Below the pieces are notes generated by a model. That model made no database searches. It had not been told where the DNA came from and worked only from the letters and a program-made list of their open reading frames with translations. From Shimia marina (GTDB taxonomy: Bacteria > Pseudomonadota > Alphaproteobacteria > Rhodobacterales > Rhodobacteraceae), in NCBI RefSeq assembly GCF_001458175.1, contig NZ_CYPW01000006.1, positions 323,337 to 387,336 of the forward strand: 64,000 bases of DNA, read 5' to 3'. Positions 14,304 to 22,700 of this stretch are shown here, piece by piece (position 1 is the stretch's first letter; each line of letters starts with the position of its first letter). A program made the position numbers and the translations under genes.

Positions 14304-17198
14304 TTATGCTGTCCAGATTTTGCAGAGAGTCGCTTTGGTCTCCTGCATCTGGGTCACGCTGTCATAGCCATAGGTCTGCGCCGTGTTGGTGCTTTCACCC
14401 AACACGTAAGGATCGGCCCCTTCCGGATATTTGCTCCGCAAGTCCTCTCCTTCGAAGTGCCCCCCAAAGTGGAACGGCATGAAGACCACACCTTCGCCAA
14501 CACGGTTTGTCACCATGGCCATCACTTTGACCTTGGCACCTTCCGCACCTTCGACCCAGACCTGCGCCCGATCACGCACGCCAAGATTATTCGCATCGCG
14601 CGGATTGATCTCGATGAACATGTCCTGCTGCAACTCTGCCAACCAAGGGTTGGAGCGGGTTTCTTCCCCGCCACCTTCGTATTCCACCAGACGTCCAGAG
14701 GTCAGGATCAACGGATAGTCCTTGCTGAAATCCTGTTTCTGGATGGAGGCATACATGGTCGGCAGGCGATAGAATTTCCGATCCTCATAGGTCGGGTAAT
14801 CCGCAACCAGATCACGACGATTGGTGTAAAGCGGCTCACGGTGCACCGGCACAGGATCCGGGAAGGTCCAGACCACGGCACGGGCCTTGGCATTGCCAAA
14901 TGGCGCACATTCATGCTTGATCGCCACCCGCTGAATACCGCCAGACAGATCGGTTTTCCAGTTGGTCTTTGGCCCGGCAACCGCATCAATCGCTGCACGC
15001 TCTTCTGCGGTCAGATCACCATCCCAACCCAGATCCATCAGCATCTGCATGGTGAATTCTGGATAGCCATCCTGAATCTCGGAATCGAGACTTGCCACAC
15101 CTTCGGCCAGCAGATTGTCACCATCCCGCTCCACACCAAAACGTGCACGGAACGTCAGACCACCCTCAGAGACACGTTTGGACATGTCATAGAGGTTCGG
15201 CGTGCCCGGATGGTTCATCTCTGCCGTGCCCCAGCAGGGCCATGGCATGCCATAGTAATCCCCATCAGCGGGACCACCGTTGGCCTTCAGCGTGGTGCGA
15301 TCAAAGGTATGCTGGTTCGCCATATGCAGCTTGATGCGCTCGGGCGACTGACCGGTATACCCAATCGTCCACATGCCTTTGTTGAATTCGCGCGTGACGC
15401 TCTCAACAACTGGGGTGTTTTCATCTTCCATTTCGATGTTGCGGAAGAAGCGATCAGCCCAGCCGAACTTGTTGGCAAAGAGCCCCATGATTTCATGGTC
15501 AGGCTTGCTTTCAAACAAGGGCTCGATGATCTGATCACGCCACTGCAAAGACCGGTTGGACGCGGTCGCAGAGCCACGGGTCTCAAACTGAGTACAGGCC
15601 GGAAGCAGATAGACCCCATCGGTACGGTCATGAAGCACAGCGGAAACAGTTGGGAACGGGTCAACCACGACCAGCATGTCCAGCTTTTCCATCGCGGTCT
15701 TCATTTCCTTGCCGCGGGTCTGAGAGTTCGGCGCGTGGCCCCAGAGTACCATGGCCCGTACCTTATCGGGGTTGTCCATGTTGTCCGGGTCTTCCAGAAC
15801 ACCGTCAATCCAGCGCGACACCGGAATACCGGTGAGGTTCTGAAGTGATTTCTCTTTGCCATCTGCGCCAGTGGTCTTGGCAAACTGGCCAGCCAGCCAT
15901 GCGTCATCTTCTTCCCAAATACGGCCCCAGTGCGCCCATGCGCCTTTGGACAGGCCATAGTAGCCCGGCAAGGTGTGTGACAGAACGCCAAGGTCTGTGG
16001 CCCCCTGCACGTTGTCGTGGCCACGGAAGATGTTGGTGCCGCCGCCTTCTGTGCCCATGTTGCCAAGAGCCAACTGAAGGATACAATACGCACGCGTATT
16101 GTTATTGCCATTGGTGTGCTGTGTCCCGCCCATGCACCAGATCACGGTGCCGGGACGATTGTTCACCAGTTGGCGTGCCACACGACGCAGCTGTTCTCCC
16201 GGCGCGCCAGTGACGCGTTCAACTTCTTCCGGGTTCCACTGCTTCACTTCTTCCTTGATCTGATCCATGCCCCAAACACGGGTGCGGATGAACTCTTTGT
16301 CCTCCCAACCGTTTTCGAAGATGTGCCAGAGAATACCCCATACCAGCGCCACATCGGTGCCGGGACGGAAGCGCACATATTCATCCGCATGGGCCGCCGT
16401 GCGTGTGAAGCGCGGGTCACATACGATCAGAGGCGCATTGTTGCGCTCTTTCGCGCGCAGCACGTGCAGCAGCGAAACCGGGTGGGCTTCGGCTGGGTTG
16501 CCGCCTATGATGAAGATAGCCTTGGAGTTGTGAATGTCATTGTAGGAGTTGGTCATGGCGCCGTAGCCCCATGTGTTCGCAACACCCGCAACCGTGGTGG
16601 AGTGACAAATCCGCGCCTGGTGGTCCACGTTGTTTGTGCCCCAATAGGCAGCAAACTTGCGGAACAGATAGGCCTGCTCGTTGTTGTGCTTGGCAGAGCC
16701 GAGCCAATAGACGCTGTCAGGGCCGCTTTCTTCGCGGATCTGCATCATGCCGTCGCCGATCTCATTGATCGCCTGTTCCCAGCTGATGCGCTTCCACTCA
16801 CCACCCTCTTTTTTCATTGGGTACTTCAGGCGACGTTCGCCGTGGGCGTGTTCACGCACCGACGCGCCTTTTGCACAATGCGCGCCAAGATTGAACGGGC
16901 TGTCCCAGCCCGGCTCCTGGCCGATCCAGACTCCGCTTTGCACTTCCGCCACAACTGTACAGCCCACAGAACAGTGGGTGCAGACAGATTTGACAGTTTG
17001 CACAGCAGTGTTGATTGCCTCTTGCGCATGCGCCTGAGTGACGGTGCCACCAGTGGCACCAATCGCTGCCAATCCGCCAATGGCGAGACCGGATCCCCGC
17101 AAGAATGTACGGCGATCCACAGCTTTTTCAGCTGCGACAGACAGGATACTTGTCCGCTGGGGGCGTCGCGCAACCCCGTTGGTCTTTTTCCTAAGCAT
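14304..17198 (-). CDS. Formate dehydrogenase alpha subunit (molybdo/tungstopterin), Tat-exported
   Basis: 964 residues from ATG at 17198 (preceded by GGGGAGGAAACT). The Tat leader has DRRTFLRGSG at residues 28-37 and a cleavage region at AHAQ. A [4Fe-4S] site follows (Cys73, Cys76, Cys80, Cys108). The metal ligand is Cys198 in QARICHSTTV, so this is a Cys enzyme, not a selenoprotein, and there is no internal UGA. The C-terminal domain carries the cofactor-binding half (LTSGRLVEYEGGGEETRSNP). It oxidises formate to CO2 in the periplasm and feeds beta and gamma. A tungstate transporter 8 kb away makes tungsten a plausible metal, by inference. The upstream frame extension has no ribosome site and hides the Tat leader. 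Confidence 0.95.
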   Translation of the reverse strand: MLRKKTNGVARRPQRTSILSVAAEKAVDRRTFLRGSGLAIGGLAAIGATGGTVTQAHAQEAINTAVQTVKSVCTHCSVGCTVVAEVQSGVWIGQEPGWDSPFNLGAHCAKGASVREHAHGERRLKYPMKKEGGEWKRISWEQAINEIGDGMMQIREESGPDSVYWLGSAKHNNEQAYLFRKFAAYWGTNNVDHQARICHSTTVAGVANTWGYGAMTNSYNDIHNSKAIFIIGGNPAEAHPVSLLHVLRAKERNNAPLIVCDPRFTRTAAHADEYVRFRPGTDVALVWGILWHIFENGWEDKEFIRTRVWGMDQIKEEVKQWNPEEVERVTGAPGEQLRRVARQLVNNRPGTVIWCMGGTQHTNGNNNTRAYCILQLALGNMGTEGGGTNIFRGHDNVQGATDLGVLSHTLPGYYGLSKGAWAHWGRIWEEDDAWLAGQFAKTTGADGKEKSLQNLTGIPVSRWIDGVLEDPDNMDNPDKVRAMVLWGHAPNSQTRGKEMKTAMEKLDMLVVVDPFPTVSAVLHDRTDGVYLLPACTQFETRGSATASNRSLQWRDQIIEPLFESKPDHEIMGLFANKFGWADRFFRNIEMEDENTPVVESVTREFNKGMWTIGYTGQSPERIKLHMANQHTFDRTTLKANGGPADGDYYGMPWPCWGTAEMNHPGTPNLYDMSKRVSEGGLTFRARFGVERDGDNLLAEGVASLDSEIQDGYPEFTMQMLMDLGWDGDLTAEERAAIDAVAGPKTNWKTDLSGGIQRVAIKHECAPFGNAKARAVVWTFPDPVPVHREPLYTNRRDLVADYPTYEDRKFYRLPTMYASIQKQDFSKDYPLILTSGRLVEYEGGGEETRSNPWLAELQQDMFIEINPRDANNLGVRDRAQVWVEGAEGAKVKVMAMVTNRVGEGVVFMPFHFGGHFEGEDLRSKYPEGADPYVLGESTNTAQTYGYDSVTQMQETKATLCKIWTA

Positions 17199-17250
17199 AG
17201 TTTCCTCCCCTTGCTGCCCCGCTTCAGGGCTGGCTAGGTCTTTCTCAAAT

Positions 17251-17285
17251 CCCGACCGGTGGGCGTCACGCAACCGGTGGTCGGG
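17251..17285. repeat. Inverted repeat ahead of the formate dehydrogenase alpha gene
   Basis: CCCGACC (17251-17257) and GGTCGGG (17279-17285) are complementary, with a 21-base loop that contains two ACCGGT-like blocks. It lies in the 108-base gap between the TAT-target gene and the alpha gene. It could fold in the mRNA and adjust alpha expression. No U-run follows. Confidence 0.35.
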
Positions 17286-17306
17286 GGCGGGTGAAAACGT
17301 CCGGGA

Positions 17307-17498
17307 TCAGAACCGGGCGCTGTCGAGATATGCGCGGGTATGCGCGGTGTCCTGCATCTTGTCGCTGGACAGATCCACGGGCTGGGCTTCCGCCGCATCT
17401 GGCGAAAGGGCCACCGCCGCGGCGGCTGCCGGGGCTGCCGCTGTTGCGAGCTTCAGAAAGTCACGCCGGCTTGCGCCTTTGTCTTCTGGCTGGCTCAT
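17307..17498 (-). CDS. Formate dehydrogenase region TAT-target small protein
   Basis: 63 residues. SRRDFLKLATAAAPAAAAAV is a textbook twin-arginine leader, and what remains after a cleavage near AEA is only about 25 polar residues. Small proteins of this type are a recognised family found only beside formate dehydrogenase genes. Their role is unknown; a helper for Tat export or assembly is usually supposed. AAAGGAGC precedes the ATG. It lies between torD-like and alpha genes in the same direction. Confidence 0.9.
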   Translation of the reverse strand: MSQPEDKGASRRDFLKLATAAAPAAAAAVALSPDAAEAQPVDLSSDKMQDTAHTRAYLDSARF

Positions 17499-17548
17499 AG
17501 CTTGCTCCTTTAAAGTGTCGGTTGGGGCCCGACGGTGTCAGTTGACGT

Positions 17549-18157
17549 TCACTCCGCCCCCATGCGGAACGCCTGTGTTTCGATGTCCAGAAACGCTTTG
17601 CCCACCGTGCCGACCGGCGCATAAAAGACCGAGTTCTGTGCAGCTTCGAGATCTGTGAAAAAATGCTCGGCCCAGGGCGCGATATGGGTAAAGTAAAAAT
17701 CTTTCTGCCGGGTCAGGGGCACCGGTGCGCCAAAGCGCCCCCGGATCATGCCCGCCATCATCTCCAGCAGGCTGGCAATGTTATCTTCAGGCTCATAGAC
17801 ATTTGGCGCGCGACTGATGCGCAGCGCGCCCATATCGGCACGCAAGGTGGCCAAAGGTTTCTCGTTCAAGAACCCCGTCAGATAGTAAGAGGCAAAAGGC
17901 ATCAGCTCACCGCGCCCAAGCCCGATGAACAAAGCATTGAACTCGCGCTCCACAGCTTTTTCATTGGTCGCCTGTGCCACCCGCGCCAAAGTTCCAATGG
18001 CCTGCCCCAAGGCGCTTTCGTCTCCTCCAAGAGCAGCAGCCTGGGCCAACACCGCCTTACCCGGTGGATTGGCAAACAAAGCGGCGAGAAAATCATAAAG
18101 ATCCGCACGCAGCAGATCTTCTTCAGCTACCTCAAATTCAGGTGCGGCTTGGCTCAT
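17549..18157 (-). CDS. TorD/DmsD-family chaperone
   Basis: 202 all-helical residues. LRADLYDFLAALFANPPG at the N-terminus and the later FYLTHIAPW with acidic surroundings (YFTHIAPWAEHFFTDLE) match the TorD family, in which E-x-x-Y/F-x-x-D-H-x-P carries the signature. These cytosolic chaperones bind the Tat leader and the apo-form of molybdopterin enzymes until the cofactor is inserted. Its start overlaps the DUF3306 gene by 4 bases. Its client is very probably the alpha subunit two genes downstream. Confidence 0.85.
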   Translation of the reverse strand: MSQAAPEFEVAEEDLLRADLYDFLAALFANPPGKAVLAQAAALGGDESALGQAIGTLARVAQATNEKAVEREFNALFIGLGRGELMPFASYYLTGFLNEKPLATLRADMGALRISRAPNVYEPEDNIASLLEMMAGMIRGRFGAPVPLTRQKDFYFTHIAPWAEHFFTDLEAAQNSVFYAPVGTVGKAFLDIETQAFRMGAE

Positions 18158-18813
18158 GGCTGGGCCCTTTCTTCCGTGGTCTCTGCTGCGGCAAAAGCGA
18201 ACCGCAAACGCCGACGCACAGGCGCACTCTCCTGCGGGTCTGGCGTCTCATCTTTTGAAGTGTCAAAATTGTCTGTGGGTGCAGCCTCAGAAAAGGCAGG
18301 CATCGGCGTTGCCTCAATCTCCACCTCTGCCACGGCCTCCAGGGGCGCGTCGTCCTCCTCAGACACATCGCCTTCAGGCAAGCTGTCTTCGGACCGGGCT
18401 TTTTCTTCAGCTTGACGCGCCATTTCTTCGACATGTTTCAACATGCCTTTGCCGATCTGATAGGCCGTCTGCATGCCTTCAACGACCATCGCACTGTCGG
18501 TAAAGTCTTCGCCGTAATCGACCAGCTCATCAACGTTGGCGAGCACCGGATTGGACAGCCAAAGCTTACGCAAGGCGCGGCGACGAATGCGCTCAGGCAC
18601 CGCTTTGGCCAGAAAAACCGAAAAGTCATCCCCCTGCGCCAATGTATCAGGATCCGGCAACGCCAGTTCCTCAAGAATTTCGGCATCGCTTTTCTCTTCA
18701 AGCGCCGCGTGCTGCGCCTCAAGCGTTGCGGCGGCTTCCGCACGCGTATCCGCTTCAGCCTCCGCCGCGACGGCCGCCTTCCGGCGCGCCCAGAAATCTC
18801 CGCCCCGGCTCAA
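18154..18813 (-). CDS. DUF3306 protein of formate dehydrogenase clusters
   Basis: 219 residues. The N-terminus (FWARRKAAVAAE) and the central block DFSVFLAKAVPERIRRRALR followed by KLWLSNPVLANVDELVDYGEDF match DUF3306. The last 90 residues are acidic, low in complexity and probably disordered. Function is unknown. In known genomes it co-occurs with DUF3305, TorD and the TAT-target protein, which points to formate dehydrogenase maturation. It overlaps both neighbours by 4 bases. No enzyme motif and no Cys cluster are visible. Confidence 0.85.
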   Translation of the reverse strand: MSRGGDFWARRKAAVAAEAEADTRAEAAATLEAQHAALEEKSDAEILEELALPDPDTLAQGDDFSVFLAKAVPERIRRRALRKLWLSNPVLANVDELVDYGEDFTDSAMVVEGMQTAYQIGKGMLKHVEEMARQAEEKARSEDSLPEGDVSEEDDAPLEAVAEVEIEATPMPAFSEAAPTDNFDTSKDETPDPQESAPVRRRLRFAFAAAETTEERAQP

Positions 18814-19367
18814 TGCGGCCTCCCGCTGCGCGGCGCGCGATATACATCGGACAATTGGGAAATACGTGCATCCCCGCGCCCGTCTTCCACCAAATCCATG
18901 CGCTTCTTGTCGCGGCGGCGTTTTACAAACACCTCTTCTTCGTGATGTGCCTCCACAAAGTCGCGCACAAAAGCCACCAGACCTTCCGGCATCGGCACAA
19001 GCTCCAGCAGCTCTTCACCACTGTCAGCATAATCCTGAAATTCATAAGCGGAGACTGTGGCCAACAAGACATCATAAGGATGTTCACCACTCGGACCGTC
19101 CTGTTCCCGCATCACAACCCCAACAGAGGGCACGCGCGCAGACAGAGAGGCCAAATAGGCCTCGGTATCCGAATGCCAAAGCTCCAGAGGCACGGTTGCC
19201 GCGTGAAACTCCAAAACATCGCCCTCTTGGCGCAACACCTGCCAGTCCGCCTGCGCCGCTCCGGGAACAACCGCAACCACCTTCCACGAAAAAGGCACCC
19301 ATCGGCTTGCCGAGGGTGTTCTGCGGATAACGATGCCCAAAGGCAATGAAACCGGCGCTTGGCGCAT
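18810..19367 (-). CDS. DUF3305 protein of formate dehydrogenase clusters
   Basis: 185 residues from ATG at 19367, preceded by GGAGGAAG. A much longer frame upstream runs through the promoter region and is rejected. VSLPLGIVIRRTPSASRWVP and the following SWKVVAVVPGA are the DUF3305 N-terminal signature. The C-terminus is basic (KRRRDKKR). Function is unknown. It is the first gene of the leftward formate dehydrogenase operon and is coupled to DUF3306 by a 4-base overlap, so the operon promoter should lie in 19368-19691. Confidence 0.85.
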   Translation of the reverse strand: MRQAPVSLPLGIVIRRTPSASRWVPFSWKVVAVVPGAAQADWQVLRQEGDVLEFHAATVPLELWHSDTEAYLASLSARVPSVGVVMREQDGPSGEHPYDVLLATVSAYEFQDYADSGEELLELVPMPEGLVAFVRDFVEAHHEEEVFVKRRRDKKRMDLVEDGRGDARISQLSDVYRAPRSGRPH

Positions 19368-19691
19368 GAAGTCTTGCTTCCTCCCAAACCTGCACAGAAT
19401 ATTTTTTTGCAGGTGAGACCATGTTCTGCCCTTTGACCCGCCTTGCCAAAGGAAAACGCAAAACCGTTCCGAAACGCGCTGAAATCTGGACATTTTGATC
19501 CAGCCAAAGAGTCGCTTAATTTCCGTAAGGACAGAATGTCCACAAGCCGCAAAGACCCATAGAATCACTAGGATTTTTGCGCAGCATGCAACGTGCCCAA
19601 ACAGCAGGCCTCGGGACTTTACGCCGCTGAGAATTCGTGCATTTCTGAAACACCTAAGCGTCAGAAACACAGCCACCCTCGGGAGCCAAAT
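19368..19691. promoter_or_regulatory. Divergent control region of the periplasmic formate dehydrogenase genes
   Basis: 324 bases without a supported gene separate the leftward operon from the rightward poly-ferredoxin gene. TGGACATT (19487-19494) and its exact inverse AATGTCCA (19535-19542) lie about 40 bases apart, four helical turns between equivalent positions. TGGA and TCCA also flank CATTTTGA at 19487-19502. These are candidate operators, perhaps for the NtrC-like regulator of this cluster. No clear GG-N10-GC (sigma-54) promoter was seen, which agrees with the missing GAFTGA. Confidence 0.45.
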
Positions 19692-21662
19692 ATGTCCAAG
19701 ACACTGATTTTGTGTAATTGTTCCAATAGCATGAACTTGGACACAGCCCATCCAACCGCACAGGGCGAGATCACCTGCTCCAAAATACACAGCGGGCTCT
19801 GCACCACGCAGACACAAGCGGCTGCGGATTTGATCACCGCCGCAGGTGGTGGGGAGAATGCCCTAATTGCCTGCCAGCAAGAACAGGACTTCTTTGTCGA
19901 ACTGGCCGCAGAGCTTGAGACGCAAACGCCCCAATTTGTCGATCTGAGAGACCGGGCTGGTTGGTCAGATGAAGCCGCGCAGGCTGGCCCTAAAATGGCG
20001 GCACTGTTGGCAGATGCGTTACGCCCGCAAACCCCGACCAAGACATTTGATATCACCTCCGAAGGCCAGTGCCTGATCCTGGGTGCGCCGAATGTCGCCT
20101 TGGCCGCCGCCGATCAATTGCAGGATTTTCTCAGTGTCACCGTGCTGTTGCCCTCCGGAATAACCGCCCCAGAGGAACGCCGATACGATGTGGTTGCAGG
20201 GCAGGTGAAACGCGTGACCGGCGCACTTGGCAACTTCGCGGTCGAGATTGACGCATTGCAACAGCTTGATCCAAGCGGGCGCGGCGCATTGCGCTTTGGA
20301 GAGGCGCGCGATGGCGCAAACACGATCTGTGACATCATTCTCGATCTGCGCGGCGCACCAGCTCTGGTTCCAGCACCGGAAAAGCGCGAAGGCTATCTGA
20401 AGGCAGATCCCAAGAGCCTGCCAGCGGTTGCCGCAGCCATCCTTGAAGCCTCCCATCTTGTTGGCACCTTTGAAAAACCGCTCTATCTCTCTCTGGAGCC
20501 CAGCATCTGTGCACATGCGCGCGCCGAACAAACCGGCTGTACCAAATGTCTCGATGTCTGCCCAACCTCCGCGATCCGACCTGCGGGCGACCACGTCGAT
20601 ATTGATCCCAATATCTGTGCCGGATGTGGCTCCTGCGCGGCGCTTTGCCCCTCAGGCGCGATCACCTATGACGACCCGCCCACCAGCGCAGTCTTTGCGC
20701 GCCTGCACGCCCTTGCAGACGCCTACCGTGCCGCAGGGGGCATCGCCCCGCGCCTGCTGGTGCATGACCGCAGCTTCGGGGCAGAAATGATCGCTTTGGC
20801 AGCACGGCATGAGAGGGGCCTGCCCGCTGCGGTGATCCCACTGGATCTCGAACGGATCAGCGGCTTTGGTCATGCAGAAACCTTGGCGGCATTGGCCAGC
20901 GGTTTTGCCAGCGTGGATATTCTGGTCGCCCCCACAACAGACCGCGGTGCCTTGGACAGCGAAATGCAGCTCGCACAGACACTTTCGGGCACGCCAGACA
21001 GGCTGCGCCTGATTGAGCCGCAGGATCCCACAGCCCTGTGTGATCTGCTTTACACGGCACATCCTGCTGCCCTGCGCACCAACCCCGTCCTGCCGCTGGG
21101 CAATCGGCGTCAGGTCACACGCCTCGCCGTCAAAGCGTTGCGGGACGATAGCACAGCCTTTACCCTACCTGAGAACGCACCATACGGCAGCGTACAGGTC
21201 AACAAAGACGCCTGCACACTCTGTCTGTCCTGTGCCTCCCTCTGCCCCGCTGGCGCGTTGGGAGACAATCCTGACAAACCCCAGCTGCGGTTTCAGGAAG
21301 ATGCCTGTCTGCAATGTGGTCTCTGCACACAGGTCTGTCCGGAAAACGCCATCTCATTGGTGCCGCAGTTTAATCCGTCTGACAGCGCGCTATCACAGCA
21401 AATCGTGCATGAAGAAGAGCCTTTTGACTGTATCGAATGCGGCACCCCGTTTGGTGTGAAATCCACCATCGAGCGCATCATTGAAAAGCTGGAAGGCAAA
21501 CACCCGATGTTTGCCACATCCGATGCCGCTAAGATGATCCGCATGTGTGACGATTGCCGTGTGAACGCACAGTTCCATCAGGACAACAATCCCTTCGCTG
21601 CGGGACAACGCCCCGCCACCCGCACCAGCGACGATTACTTCAGCAAACGCCGAGATCACTGA
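19692..21662 (+). CDS. Cytosolic poly-ferredoxin of formate dehydrogenase clusters
   Basis: 656 residues from ATG at 19692 (CCTCGGGAG upstream). Two paired ferredoxin modules are visible: CTKCLDVCP plus CAGCGSCAALCP in the middle, and CTLCLSCASLCP plus CLQCGLCTQVCP near the C-terminus, giving four probable [4Fe-4S] clusters. Extra Cys pairs lie at the N-terminus (CNCSN) and C-terminus (CIECG, CDDC). No signal peptide and no flavin or quinone site are recognised. Such proteins occur beside alphaproteobacterial formate dehydrogenases; the electron partner is not known to me. It is divergent from DUF3305 and its last 7 bases overlap the cytochrome gene. Confidence 0.75.
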   Translation: MSKTLILCNCSNSMNLDTAHPTAQGEITCSKIHSGLCTTQTQAAADLITAAGGGENALIACQQEQDFFVELAAELETQTPQFVDLRDRAGWSDEAAQAGPKMAALLADALRPQTPTKTFDITSEGQCLILGAPNVALAAADQLQDFLSVTVLLPSGITAPEERRYDVVAGQVKRVTGALGNFAVEIDALQQLDPSGRGALRFGEARDGANTICDIILDLRGAPALVPAPEKREGYLKADPKSLPAVAAAILEASHLVGTFEKPLYLSLEPSICAHARAEQTGCTKCLDVCPTSAIRPAGDHVDIDPNICAGCGSCAALCPSGAITYDDPPTSAVFARLHALADAYRAAGGIAPRLLVHDRSFGAEMIALAARHERGLPAAVIPLDLERISGFGHAETLAALASGFASVDILVAPTTDRGALDSEMQLAQTLSGTPDRLRLIEPQDPTALCDLLYTAHPAALRTNPVLPLGNRRQVTRLAVKALRDDSTAFTLPENAPYGSVQVNKDACTLCLSCASLCPAGALGDNPDKPQLRFQEDACLQCGLCTQVCPENAISLVPQFNPSDSALSQQIVHEEEPFDCIECGTPFGVKSTIERIIEKLEGKHPMFATSDAAKMIRMCDDCRVNAQFHQDNNPFAAGQRPATRTSDDYFSKRRDH

Positions 21663-22420
21663 TGCGCAATGGGGGCGCCCAAATCCGCCGGAACAATCGT
21701 GGCGGTATATGCCACGATGTTCTCCAACTCTTCCAAGGTCAGCCGCACCGGGCTGATCGGGGAGGGGCGTGTCTCGTCAAAGGGCAAGGTCACATCCGGA
21801 ATAACCGTGAAAGCCGGATGTGGGTTCAAGGCATAAAAAGCAGTGAAACGTTCCATCCAATCCTCCAGACTGCGCAGCACAGCAAAGCTGGGTGTGGAAC
21901 CGATGCCCGCCATCTGATTGATCTCGCCAACCACATGACACCGCCCACAGGCCTGCAAAGCCAGCCGCGCACCGCGATTGGCATCCCCCTCAATGAAGAC
22001 ATCCTCAGGTGTGGACTGTGGCGCAACGGGCGGGGCAAAAAGCGTCTCACCGTCCGGTTTGAAGCTCAAAACCGTGCGCAGCCCAACCTCCCCCGTCAGC
22101 CATTGCGCAAAACGCGCCATATGCGGATCCGCCACATCCGTCACCGTCAAACCATAGGTGACATCCGCTTGGGAGAACACAGGTGTGCTCCCCTCGACAT
22201 GCAACATCCCTGCGGCCTCAGCTGTGTCATCAACAATCGTGACCCGAACCCCATGTTTCAACGTAAACCGGGGCAAGATGTATGCAATCAACCCCGTGTC
22301 CCGCAGATCCTCTGCCACAAACAGCTCCGTGGCCTTGCCTTCGGCCCAGCCGGCCGAAGCAAGGGCACAGCTGATCCCGAAGGCAGATAGACTTTGGTAC
22401 AGAATTCTCAAAAAACCCAT
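21656..22420 (-). CDS. Cytochrome c with an N-terminal TupA-like (tungstate-binding) half-domain
   Basis: 254 residues with a signal peptide (cleavage near GWAEG) and one haem site, CGRCH at 158-162. The C-terminal part is cytochrome-like. Residues 30-131 are not. DTGLIAYILPRFTLKHGVRV aligns with NSGLADVLLPEIEADLGLEV of the TupA encoded 3 kb away, and ADPHMARFAQWL...GETLFAPP aligns with KHPHVKADLAQKL...GRLFTFNA at the TupA C-terminus, with the middle of the binding protein missing. I therefore read a shortened periplasmic binding-protein fold joined to a cytochrome. Function is unknown. It is divergent from the DUF6494 operon. Confidence 0.65.
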   Translation of the reverse strand: MGFLRILYQSLSAFGISCALASAGWAEGKATELFVAEDLRDTGLIAYILPRFTLKHGVRVTIVDDTAEAAGMLHVEGSTPVFSQADVTYGLTVTDVADPHMARFAQWLTGEVGLRTVLSFKPDGETLFAPPVAPQSTPEDVFIEGDANRGARLALQACGRCHVVGEINQMAGIGSTPSFAVLRSLEDWMERFTAFYALNPHPAFTVIPDVTLPFDETRPSPISPVRLTLEELENIVAYTATIVPADLGAPIAHQ

Positions 22421-22499
22421 CCCCCAAGCCTAGGCGCGGCGCTTGCCTTACGTCAACATGGGGCGATCGGCGCCCACTCCAGGAAAGGAACACCCCCAG

Positions 22500-22700
22500 A
22501 TGAGCGATGACTTCAACATGAGCATGCGCAAATTTCTCAAGCAGGTTGGCGTGACAAGCCAGCAGGCCATTGAGGACGCCATGCGCGCGGCCGGAAGCGA
22601 CACCACTGCGGGACAGACATTTGAAGCCAAGATGACCCTGACGATTGATGGAATCGACATGGAACATGTGGTCACTGGCCAGATCAAAGGACGTGATTAA
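22500..22700 (+). CDS. DUF6494 small protein
   Basis: 66 residues from ATG at 22500, preceded by AGGAAAGGAA. NMSMRKFLKQVGVTSQQAIE followed by DAMRAAGSD matches the small family named DUF6494. No transmembrane helix, Cys or catalytic motif is present. It is the first gene of a tightly coupled set: its TAA stop abuts the ATG of the Mrp ATPase gene. Function is unknown. The link with an Fe-S carrier ATPase and formate dehydrogenase genes suggests an assembly role. Confidence 0.75.
   Translation: MSDDFNMSMRKFLKQVGVTSQQAIEDAMRAAGSDTTAGQTFEAKMTLTIDGIDMEHVVTGQIKGRD

Noticed and set aside
13902-15848. Open frame of 648 codons on the plus strand
   Set aside because: It is antisense to the formate dehydrogenase beta and alpha genes, which have full motifs. 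No ribosome site or family match.
14304-17198. Selenocysteine in the formate dehydrogenase alpha subunit
   Set aside because: The metal ligand position is a Cys codon (residue 198) and there is no in-frame UGA.
19368-19817. 150-residue N-terminal extension of the DUF3305 protein
   Set aside because: It crosses the divergent promoter region and the start of the poly-ferredoxin gene; ATG at 19367 has a good ribosome site and matches the family start.
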